Positions 56,562 to 64,000 of a stretch of 64,000 bases of DNA are shown here, in pieces. Every line of letters starts with the position of its first letter. Position 1 is the first letter of the stretch. The notes under the pieces were generated by a model, which worked only from the letters and a program-made list of their open reading frames with translations, had not been told where the DNA came from and did no database searches. This DNA comes from Trachythela sp. YZ-2020 (taxonomy: Eukaryota > Cnidaria > Anthozoa > Malacalcyonacea > Clavulariidae), in the NCBI GenBank assembly GCA_016169945.1, contig JADLSH010000277.1:62001-126000 (forward strand). The letters run 5' to 3'. Position numbers and translations under genes: made by a program.

Positions 56562-57939
56562 GTCTAGGTCGCTGTGCAACTGGGCTAGAGTGTGGTTGTA
56601 GAGGTATTTCATGTTCAACAAACTTAACCGAGCCTAATTGATCAACCTCCAGATAAAATATGTCATTATATTGTTGTATCAAGTCATCAAGTGATTGTCG
56701 GTGAGGTGGATCTAGGGTTTCATCAGTCTGATAATGTATTGTTCTATTGCCAGCTTCTAGCTCAGAGTTCAAATTTTGAAAACCTACTTCAAAGTTGGGG
56801 TTTGCCCATGCCAATTTTTGGTTCTTATATATTGTCTGGACTTGGGAATCCAAGTTTGCAACTCGTAATACTACTTGATGTGGTGTTTTAGGACGTGTCA
56901 CTATTCTACACACCCCCACTAATTCAGTCTGTTGAGTATTTGGTTCAATCAGTACTTCGTTACATGGCAATGGATTGTCTAAATTACATAAGACTGCTGT
57001 CTCAGTCCCTGCTGCTAGTTCCACTGTTTCAACAGGCCTGACCACAACCGGGCGAAGTTCTACTGCTGCCAAACTAGAGTGATAGCTTTGGTGAAATGTA
57101 CAACAGCTACCATCCTCTAATCTAAGCTCACCCTTTCTCCAATCCATTATATATTCTCCTAATCTGGCTTGAAAGTCAGCACCTAACAGATAAGGCACTA
57201 CCAACCCTTGTACAGCATAAATTGTGTGTTGTTTTATTAGGGTGGTGCCTATCCGAACATTTAATGTCATTTTACCTATGCAGTTCACTTTTGATCCCTC
57301 AACTGCTTGGGGTGTCTCGTTTTGCATCATAGGCGTACGGGACGTGGGGGCAGGGGGGGCACCTGCCCCCCCAAAAATTTGGAGATTCAAGTCATTCGGG
57401 CAAATGGTTCACGAATATTCGGGCAAAATAGATTTATTTAGTCTGAACTTAAACAAAAACAGAATTTTAAAATTTACAGTACTGTTAATTTATCTGGTTT
57501 GCGTCTTGTTGAAAAAATTATGGTTTTGCACTTAAAAAGAGATGGTGAAGTGAAGAGTTTCCGGGAAAAGTTTTAACCCCCCCCCCTCCCCCCATCGACA
57601 CAAAAGTAGATACTAAATTTGTTAAATACAATTAAAAGTGGTTATTATTGTTATCAAGATGTTGTTATCTAAATTCGGGCAATTTGGCTAAGCTTTAAAA
57701 TTCGGGCAAAATTTTGGCTGCCCCCCCACAGAAAGTTGTGCTCGTACGCCTATGTTTTGCATTACAGGTGTTAGTTCGATTCCCCCTTTTATTTTATCAG
57801 CTGCTATCAAACTGAGGTCACTACCACTGTCCCATAATGCACTCACTGTATTTTGACCCAAAGTTACACGAACAAACGGGGATTTAGAAAGTACTCCTGC
57901 ATAACAGTGTCTATTATAATCTTGGTCATACGCTTGCAA
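56562..57939 (-). pseudogene. Protease region of the inner element, split by a MITE
   Basis: The first part (57763-57939) has the active site LWDSGSDLSLIAADK, where the usual DTG reads DSG. The reading stops at the MITE 57328-57753 and resumes below 57327 with NETPQAVEGSKVNCIG and VPYLLGADFQ. The frame then runs through the linker to RRLAP, just before the RT, where a C is missing in a C-run near 56550. The protease motif itself is intact; the insertion would stop translation. Confidence 0.85.
57328..57753. mobile_element. MULE-like MITE inside the inner protease
   Basis: A 426-bp insert has ends ATAGGCGTACG(G/A)G in inverted orientation. The flanking 9-bp direct repeat GTTTTGCAT lies at 57319-57327 and 57754-57762. 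C-rich and G-rich tracts lie just inside both ends, and phrases TTCGGGCAAA repeat inside. A 9-bp duplication is usual for Mutator-like elements. No transposase is present. Confidence 0.9.
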
Positions 57940-58270
57940 ATTATGTTTATTGTTCTTATTGACCTTTAAAAACTGGTGATATCCCTTATCCCAGTACTGG
58001 TCTGGCCCAACCCAGCCGGGCCTCCTTAGTTTAAATAGTTTGAATCATCCACTTCCTCTTGCCCCAGGGCCGCACGGGATCCTGGGCGAGCTCGGTTATT
58101 TGGCAATAGGGAAGGCTGCCAATCGGGCTCATTTCGTTTCCGTAGTCGACATTCCTTCCACCCCCCGGGATGTTGTTTTCCGCATGGTGGGTACCAACAA
58201 CGAACTGATTTACTCCGACCGGAAAATCGACCCTGGGAACTACGATTCCTAGGCGCCGAGCTGTTTTCAT

Positions 58271-58921
58271 TCAGTCGAAGATTTCAACTTTCTTTTCAAG
58301 CTCGGACAATTTTTGTCGTAGAAAACTGTTTTCGTCTCTCAAAGCACACACATTCGGGCCATCGCCACTTGTTTGAAGAATTGACAACATTTCTTGAGCC
58401 GCGACAAGTACAGTTTCCGGTGATTCACACGTCCCTTCCTGTTTATAAAAGCCTTTTTCGAGTAAACGAAGGCGAACGGTTTCGTTATTCATCCCTGTAA
58501 TAAATCGTCGGGTTACTCTGGCGTCATTTTCGTTACTCGTAGGAAACCGCAAGCGAACCATCCGTTGCAAACGACGAAGAAAGTCGTCCAACTCTTCGCG
58601 AGGTTGTTGAGTGGCTTGATCGAATGCCAACGCGTAACTTTGAGTTGCTCGCGGATTAATATATTTCTTCGATAGTGCTTCGTGTAGCGATTTAACTGTC
58701 GTTTTACTCCCTTCAGGTAATCCTCGAACAAACAAGGCTGCTTTTCCCCGTAGTTGTTTCTCAATAGCGAGTAATTTGGGCGCTTCGTCCTCGTCAGACC
58801 ATATTTTCGCTGTAATGTTTTGACGGGCGGTCAAATTGTAATGGTGCCAAAACTGTTCAAAATCCTCGGCGATTTCGCCATCAAACGTGAGATCAAGTCG
58901 ATATTCTCGCTTACTTGCCAT
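58271..58921 (-). CDS. Gag of the inner element
   Basis: Met at 58921 starts 30 bp after the LTR. The 216 residues have a retrotransposon gag core: FEQFWHHYNLTARQN, LRGKAALFVRGLP, LSKKYINPRATQSYALAFDQ, EELDDFLRRLQRMVRLRFP, and end in a coiled-coil-like tail (LRQKLSELEKKVEIF). No CCHC zinc knuckle was seen, either here or in the next frame (58031-58270), unlike the outer gag. That may be real for the family or a loss. Confidence 0.85.
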   Translation of the reverse strand: MASKREYRLDLTFDGEIAEDFEQFWHHYNLTARQNITAKIWSDEDEAPKLLAIEKQLRGKAALFVRGLPEGSKTTVKSLHEALSKKYINPRATQSYALAFDQATQQPREELDDFLRRLQRMVRLRFPTSNENDARVTRRFITGMNNETVRLRLLEKGFYKQEGTCESPETVLVAAQEMLSILQTSGDGPNVCALRDENSFLRQKLSELEKKVEIFD

Positions 58922-58950
58922 TACAATATTATATTTGGCGCTGCCACCAA

Positions 58951-59103
58951 TATCACAGTTTCTAACGACGGATTATTTAATACAACTATCACAGTACTAA
59001 CGACAGATTATTTAATACAACAACAACTTCGAAAAGCACGCTACCCCCCACATCGTCTACACATGAGTCCAACCAGTTAATAATTAATATAACAAACTGT
59101 CAC
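58951..59103 (-). repeat. 5' LTR of the inner element
   Basis: 153 bp, running on the minus strand from GTGACAGTTTGTTATATTAA to AACTGTGATA. It contains two copies of a TAACGACGGATTATTTAATA-like phrase on the plus strand. Confidence 0.9.
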
Positions 59104-59108
59104 ACTTC

Positions 59109-59904
59109 TACACATACGTGAATAATGATTTAATTTATTGCAATTAAAGCAAGTTTTACCTTTCGCTGGACACGCCAGCTTACCCACATGTTTATGACCA
59201 CCACAGCTGCTGCACTTCGATGCATGCCCCATATCTTGTCGCCACTTTTGTTCGCCTTGTGGTTCGCTGGGTTTCTGCCATCTTTTCCCGCTTTGTGCTT
59301 TGCTTGGCTTCTGCCATTTTTGTCCACTCTTGGCCATTGCGTGTACAGTTTTGTCGCTTTCGTCGGCGAGGTCTTTCAATTGGTGTGTAGATATTTCAAT
59401 TCCCCTGGCAATACTCATCGCTTTCGGCAAGTCGAGCAATTCGGCTTGTAATAGTTTTTCTTTAATTTGTGGGTTGTTTGTGCCGCACACAATTCGATCT
59501 CGAATCATTTCTTCGACTGAAAGTTCTCCATACGAACAGTCGTTTGCCAGCCGTTTAAGTTCTGTTACGTATTGGTCTATATTTTCATCACTTCGTTGGC
59601 TTCTCGTATTAAACTTGTATCGTAGCACCGTAACATTCTGCTTGGGAATACAATAAGCTTCGAACTTATTGAATAGTGCTTCAATTTTGTCCTTCTCGGC
59701 ACTTTTAAGTGTCCAAGTATTATATATGTCTCTCGCTCTTTGACCGATGTAGAGTAAAAAGTAACTGCATTGTTGCTTCTCGTCTTTTTCGGCTAGTGGG
59801 CCCTGAAGCATTAACTCCATTGTCTGCTTCCATCGCTTCCAATTCTCGGCTACGTTGCCGTTTTCGCATTCAAGTTCGGTAATTCCGATTGATTTCGTTG
59901 CCAT
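59109..59904 (-). CDS. Gag of the outer Gypsy element (cut by the inner insertion)
   Basis: The start is taken at the Met at 59904 (MATKSIGITELE), just after the primer-binding site. The capsid part includes NWKRWKQTMELML and FNTRSQRSDENIDQYVTELK. After a Lys/Gln-rich linker come two Cys/His clusters: CSSCGGHKHVGKLAC and a CCHC knuckle CFNCNKLNHYSRMC. The frame is cut at 59104 by the inner element and would continue in the same frame at 53694. Gag packages the element RNA. Confidence 0.85.
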
Positions 59905-59928
59905 GTTAAGATCCCACACCTGACACCA

Positions 59929-60082
59929 TGTTATATTTCATTACTTTTCTTTAAAACTTAATGTACAACCTTTACTCTAGCTGTGTCTAGCATATAATGA
60001 CTTATGTCGCAATACTATACATTTTATAGTATGTTAATTAGAATACATTACACACGCGATTTAATACACAAATTATGAATAT
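59929..60082 (-). repeat. 5' LTR of the outer Gypsy element (end missing)
   Basis: 154 bp. The outer end stops at GAATAT and runs directly into GGGGTGCGCAC, without the last six LTR bases and without a target duplication. Confidence 0.85.
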
Positions 60083-60262
60083 GGGGTGCGCACACCCTGA
60101 ATATTAATCACCTCTAATATTTAATGAACGTACCTCCACGCACCCCCAAGCTGCTCCCCCCCTGTATGTTAATGTACCATATGCTAATGATGTTTGAATT
60201 TTTAATGATGTGCTCCCCCTTGGGCCCACTTGCGCCCCCTCACAAAAAGGCCTCTGTAACTG
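60083..60262 (-). repeat. Inverted piece C, continued beyond the Gypsy element
   Basis: CACCCCCAAGCTGCTCCCCC, ATGTTAATGTACCATATGCT and the following lines are the reverse complement of 40560-40660 and 47450-47560. The GTGCGCACACCCTGAATATT phrase is present on both sides of the Gypsy insertion, so the junction is not a simple clean insertion. Confidence 0.85.
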
Positions 60263-60338
60263 GCCTCTGTAGTTACTACTGGCCTCTGTAACTGGCCACC
60301 TACACTACTACTGGCCTCTGTAACTGGCTCAGCAACTG

Positions 60339-60410
60339 GCCTCTGTAGCTCAGTTGGTTAGAGCGCTGCACCGGAATCGCAGGGCCGTGGGTTCAATTCC
60401 TGCCAGAGGA
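60339..60410 (+). tRNA. tRNA-like SINE head 1
   Basis: A box TAGCTCAGTTGGTTAGAGCG and B box GGTTCAATTCC are clear. The arm CTGCACCGGAATCGCAG would give anticodon GGA (Ser), but position 33 is C in place of T, the first acceptor pair fails and there is no long variable arm. So this is a tRNA-derived promoter, not a working tRNA-Ser. Confidence 0.6.
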
Positions 60411-60611
60411 CCTAGTGTTGCATTTTTCGCAACCGTTCCTGGTTAGGTCTTAAATTGTGTATATATCTACTCACTTGGATTATCCACCAAACCCAGTATT
60501 CTAGTTCAACCAAGTGAAGTGCAAAAAAATAATATTTGAAGTTTACCTTATCACAACCCGCACACCCGATAACCTATATATACAGAACTTACGGTTACAG
60601 CTCAGCAACTG

Positions 60612-60683
60612 GCCTCTGTAGCTCAGTTGGTTAGAGCGCTGCACCGGAATCGCAGGGCAGTGGGTTCAATTCCTGCCAGAGGA
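60612..60683 (+). tRNA. tRNA-like SINE head 2
   Basis: Same as head 1 with GGGCAGTGGG in place of GGGCCGTGGG near the variable loop. Not a canonical tRNA for the same reasons. Confidence 0.55.
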
Positions 60684-60882
60684 CCTATTGTTGCATTTTT
60701 CGCAACCGTTCCTGGTTAGGTCTTAAATTGTGTATATATCTACTCACTTGGATTATCCACCAAACCCAGTATTCTAGTTCAACCAAGTGAAGTGCAAAAA
60801 AAATCTTTGATGTTTACCTTATCACAACCCGCACACCCAATAACCGATATATACAGAACTTACAGTTACAGCTCAGCAACTA

Positions 60883-60954
60883 GCCTCTGTAGCTCAGTTG
60901 GTTAGAGCGCTGCACCGGAATCGCAGGGCCGTGTGTTCAATTCCTGCCAGAGGA
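60883..60954 (+). tRNA. tRNA-like SINE head 3
   Basis: Same as head 1, with AGCCTCTG at the start and GTGTGTTCAATTCC at the B box. Confidence 0.55.
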
Positions 60955-61043
60955 CCTAGTGTTGCATTTTTCGCAACCGTTCCTGGTTAGGTCTTAAATT
61001 GTGTATATATCTACTCACTTGGATTATCCACCAAACCCAGTAC

Positions 61044-62370
61044 ACTACTACTGACGTGTTTTATTTTATATCAGTCCGATCAGTTATATTTCTCAAAAAT
61101 CATTTATATATTATGATATTCAATACTTCAAGGTTTTCATGAACGTATAATAAGAAAGTGCTCAATATCCGAAAATAGAGCGAATTATAAATACTTAAAA
61201 TGTTTGTGTCGCAACTCACGGATTTCCATGCCGCCAAGACAATCGTCAGGTTGTTCCATAACCACTTTAAGTATTCATGATATATACATTATACCTTTGG
61301 GCAGTTACAAAATTGAATAGTAGAAGCAAATAAATATTTAGAAGCACTTAATAATATATATGCCCAATTATAAGTATTACATGTGGATTTCGGTACTTAT
61401 AAGTTAGAGGAAAACTTTAAACACGACTGCTCAATCATTTCAATTGCTGGGGCAATCTAAGGCATGAAGGGAGTGCACCCATGCTACTGTGTTGTCCGTT
61501 CTAAATTAGTATTTTGCGTCGAAGTATTATTGGATGCATAAGTGGTATATATAAACCTACTCCCTTGCATCCCCATGTCAGTAAATGGGGGAGTTTAAGT
61601 AGCAGATATAAAGTACAAGAAATGGTTTGGTATAAACCAAGATTAACTGTGAAGCCCATAGCTTTTACTTTAACTTATCACTTCATATAACACTAGAAAT
61701 ACATGCATGCAGAACCCCCTCGCCCATTAGAACCAAGCAATTATACTCCCCAAAAGTTATTGTAAGGTGAAGTACTGAGTTGATCACTGTAACCATGGTA
61801 ACACGCAATCGGTCGTATATTTCTTTTATTTTTTGTACAAAATGGCAAAATAGTGATAAGGTTTGTACTCAGTTTAATTGTCCAACAATATATAGTAGCT
61901 ATGTTATTACGTACTCTTTTAGCTTGATCTACTCTACGTACTCTTTTAGCTTGATCTACTCTAAAATTCAATCTTAGACGTCTCACAAAATGTTTCGAAA
62001 TTGTCATAAAACGTTAACTGTTTTTTGAACAGTATTTTTATACTATGAAGTTTTTGAGATTAAATATGTTGTTTCTTATTCTATAACGCATTTGAATTAG
62101 TACTAAAACACTTTATAAGATTAAAAAAATGTTGTATTGACCACACAGGATGAACTACGCATTTTGAAAACCACAAACTATAGTGCATGACGGCAAAACT
62201 GCAAAAGAAGTATGCAAAATAGACACTTACCCGTTTAAAGCGCTTTAAAGCGCTTTAAAACTCGAAAACCTTGATTTGTTTTCCCGTTGACTTTATATTT
62301 GACTTTTGGAGACTTAATATTTGTCTTTATTTTTTATCTATGTAAATGAAGCAATCTGATTGGCTGACAA
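61044..62370. other. No gene recognised; a 27-bp direct duplication
   Basis: AT-rich DNA without coding signal. A perfect 27-bp tandem pair lies at 61909-61962 (contains ACGTACTCTTTTAGCTTGAT). Three GCGCTTTAAA phrases lie at 62240-62262. Confidence 0.5.
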
Positions 62371-62374
62371 GCAT

Positions 62375-62455
62375 TTCAGAGCGGTCCGGATTTTTGCATC
62401 CGGCCCGCTCTGAAACTCATCCGGCCCGCTCTGAAACTCATCCGGCCCGCTCTGG
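62375..62455. repeat. CATCCGGCCCGCTCTGAAACT minisatellite with inverted start
   Basis: Three units of 21 bp read CCGGCCCGCTCTGAAACTCA. They are preceded by TTCAGAGCGGTCCGGAT, the inverted form of the same text, so the block can fold. Confidence 0.7.
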
Positions 62456-62460
62456 ATTAC

Positions 62461-63326
62461 GCGACAAAACACAGGATTGAAACAATTTTTAGTTTAAAAA
62501 TCTACCCAAAAAGTTCAAAAAGCTAGCCTAACGATAGTTAGAGTACAAAAATGAATTGCATCAACTCCAAAGGCTTCATACTAAGCACGATGTGTCGAGA
62601 AAACTAATACATTTGTTTTAAATGCTCGTGTATTAAAACTACTACATTTGTTTTATTGCTCATGTATTTCAGTATTTGGCCACATTAAAGTTAAAAAAAT
62701 ACAGTTTAAACAGATATCATAGAAGAAAAAACTTTTCTCCATACATAAAACTTAAAAATATGGACCAACTGTAGTGAAAACATGATTTTTCTGCCCATTT
62801 GTTAAAGTACTTTTCGTATACATATTGTAAACAAAAAAAAATTAAAGCCGTGGCCCTTGGCAAACAAAGTTGAGGCTATATGTTTTTTTACCGTGAAATG
62901 ACCAGAAAAGAATTACTGCATACCATGTTCATTGTCCAGTTTTAGTAGAAAGCGTTGATCGAAGTCAAAACACATGCATTCACTGCATGATTCACTTTAT
63001 GAGTTTTTTATGGCCAAAGCAAGTAAACACGAAGATATCCTTGTCGAAGAAACACGGAATACCGGAAAACCAGGCCAAAACCTTTAATTCCTATGCTTTT
63101 TACCGCCATATTTAAAAATATCGTGTACATTTTTACAGAAACTATGGTTTTTTGTGAGTTTCTTGCCAGTTTTCTTGAGTTTTCGTCTTCGTGTTTTCTT
63201 TTAACGTTCAAGTTTTGTCAGCCTCGCTTTGAATTCACAATTGCACTGATCTCAAATTATTTCGCTACACTGGAATTTTCAATTTTAATAAATTCTTAAA
63301 TTTTACCTATGATAAAAAATAAACAC
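62461..63326. other. No gene recognised
   Basis: AT-rich, many stops, no motif recognised on either strand. Confidence 0.4.
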
Positions 63327-63466
63327 GTTATTTACCGGCAGCGTCGGTCCGGATGAGAAAAACTGTGCCCTCGGTCTTGAAAACGTCCCTCGCCCTCCGG
63401 GCTCGGGCCGTTTTCAAGACCTCGGGCACAGTTTTTCTCATCCGGACCTCGCAACCGGTAAATAAC
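63327..63466. repeat. 140-bp near-perfect palindrome (foldback element)
   Basis: The arms begin GTTATTTACCGG and end CCGGTAAATAAC. Inside, GTCCGGATGAGAAAAACTGT and TCTTGAAAACG are mirrored with only a few mismatches around a GC-rich centre (CCCTCCGGGCTCGGG). It is probably a foldback MITE. Open frames on both strands through it are artefacts. Confidence 0.85.
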
Positions 63467-63699
63467 ATATATGTATTTATCATATATACATATAAAAACA
63501 AAATGTTTGTCTTAGCCAATCATGATGTTGTTAGTTACCAGTTTTCTCTCGGCTTGAACTCGCGCATGCGCACAACTTAAAAACCGTCCAGTCCAGTCCA
63601 TGACCAAAAAAAGGCGGACAACTTTGCACTCCGCTATGTTCACAAATCTACGAGAGGAATTAGTACCCTCGCACGGCGCTTCGCGCCGTAGCTCGGGGA

Positions 63700-63775
63700 T
63701 AATGTAATGTATGTGATGTGATGTGACGTGACGGACGTCACGTTGTGTTGTGTTGTGTTGTGTTGTGTTGTCATG
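63700..63775. repeat. GTGATGT and GTTGT microsatellites
   Basis: GTGATGTGATGTGACGTGAC is followed by the palindrome GACGTCACG and then about six GTTGT units. A GGCGCTTCGCGCC hairpin lies at about 63678. Confidence 0.8.
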
Positions 63776-64000
63776 TGGTCATTTAGATAAACACACAACT
63801 ATAGTACACGCTAGACAACAAAATATGGTATCAAAGCAACAATTTCGAAGTAACGCTGGAATACATAAACAGTGTTCTCGTGCTTCCTATATAGGTGTGT
63901 GGTGGACTTGTAGTAGTGGTCATGTGAATTTCCCTATTAACCCACTTTATTTCTATTTTTCAAACTTACAATACAAGTCCTAACTGCTTACTTTTCCCTT

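Larger units (their letters stand above)
53700..59103 (-). mobile_element. Inner Ty3/Gypsy-type LTR retrotransposon, complete with target duplication
   Basis: LTRs lie at 53700-53855 and 58951-59103, and the 5-bp target duplication ACTTC at 53695-53699 and 59104-59108. The purine tract GGGGGGAAGGA precedes the 3' LTR. A primer-binding-type sequence TTGGTGGCAGCGCC follows the 5' LTR. The order is gag, protease, RT, RNase H, integrase. It inserted into the end of gag of the outer element. Frames are broken by at least two single-base losses, a short deletion and one MITE. Confidence 0.95.
50812..60082 (-). mobile_element. Outer Ty3/Gypsy retrotransposon, split by an inner LTR element
   Basis: LTRs at 50812-50971 and 59929-60082 share TGTTATATTT...TACTTTTCTT and GTCGCAATACTATACATTTT. 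Read on the minus strand the 3' LTR runs TGTAATATATTC to AATATAACA (TG...CA). The 5' LTR lacks its last six bases, GAATAT replacing the fuller GAATATATTACA. After the 5' LTR comes a primer-binding site TGGTGTCAGG, matching the 3' end of a tRNA-Leu type. Before the 3' LTR is the purine tract AAAAAAGGGAGA. gag, protease, RT, RNase H and integrase follow in Ty3/Gypsy order, interrupted at 53700-59103. Confidence 0.9.
60263..61043 (+). repeat. Three tandem tRNA-derived SINE units
   Basis: Units of 273 and 271 bp each carry a tRNA-like head and the same body (GTTGCATTTTTCGCAACCGT, GTATATATCTACTCACTTGG, TTCAACCAAGTGAAGTGC). The third unit is cut after the CCAAACCCAGTA phrase. Before the first unit the head fragment GGCCTCTGTAACTGG is repeated several times at 60250-60330. 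Confidence 0.9.

Noticed and set aside
60339..60410. Functional tRNA-Ser(GGA)
   Set aside because: No long variable arm, C at position 33 and a mismatched first acceptor pair; it is a SINE head.

Overview
The window looks like a repeat-rich nuclear genome segment of an invertebrate animal. Coding is split by GT-AG introns, there is a CYP46-type cytochrome P450, and the transposons are those of metazoan genomes: CR1/L2-like LINEs, a Penelope element, BEL/Pao and Ty3/Gypsy LTR elements, a hAT-like transposase, a tyrosine-recombinase element and tRNA-derived SINEs. DNA is AT-rich. A cnidarian or other marine invertebrate fits best, but that is inference; nothing here fixes the species.

Layout. 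1-6.1 kb: the 3' half of a minus-strand CYP46-like gene whose introns hold a MITE-like element and a dead LINE. 7.6-15.5 kb: a 15-bp satellite at two places in opposite orientation, a 5'-truncated LINE, a Penelope element with an inverted partial copy of itself (itself interrupted by a TA-flanked DNA transposon), and a BEL/Pao scrap. 15.5-24.8 kb: a nearly perfect 4.65-kb tandem duplication carrying a MITE, a multi-exon hAT-like pseudogene and a LINE that interrupts it. 25-27.3 kb: an ORF with an internal duplication, a LINE 3' end and one plausible orphan exon. 27.5-33.9 kb: a region bounded by inverted repeats with a frameshifted hypothetical gene, a 2.7-kb tyrosine-recombinase element flanked by inverted arrays of a 149-bp repeat, and a cluster of five unrelated tandem repeats.

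34-50.8 kb: two diverged copies (A and B) of a ~5-kb segment, each with a putative secreted-peptide first exon, a MITE and a tRNA-Leu(TAA) or its relic. Each ends in a long array of 7-bp repeats. A third, inverted piece (C) follows array B, so that array lies inside a large inverted repeat. 50.8-60.1 kb: a Ty3/Gypsy element split by a second, complete LTR element, which is in turn split by a MULE-like MITE. This gives three nested insertions with readable target-site duplications. 60.2-61.0 kb: three tandem tRNA-like SINE units. 61-64 kb: no gene recognised, only small repeats and a 140-bp palindrome.

Almost everything is transposon-derived and most reading frames are broken. The P450 is the only recognisable host protein gene, and even it has an apparent frameshift. 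The items most worth following are the tyrosine-recombinase element with inverted satellite arrays, the heptamer arrays with block-wise switching of variants, and the tandem duplication. All identifications come from reading translated motifs; no database search was possible.
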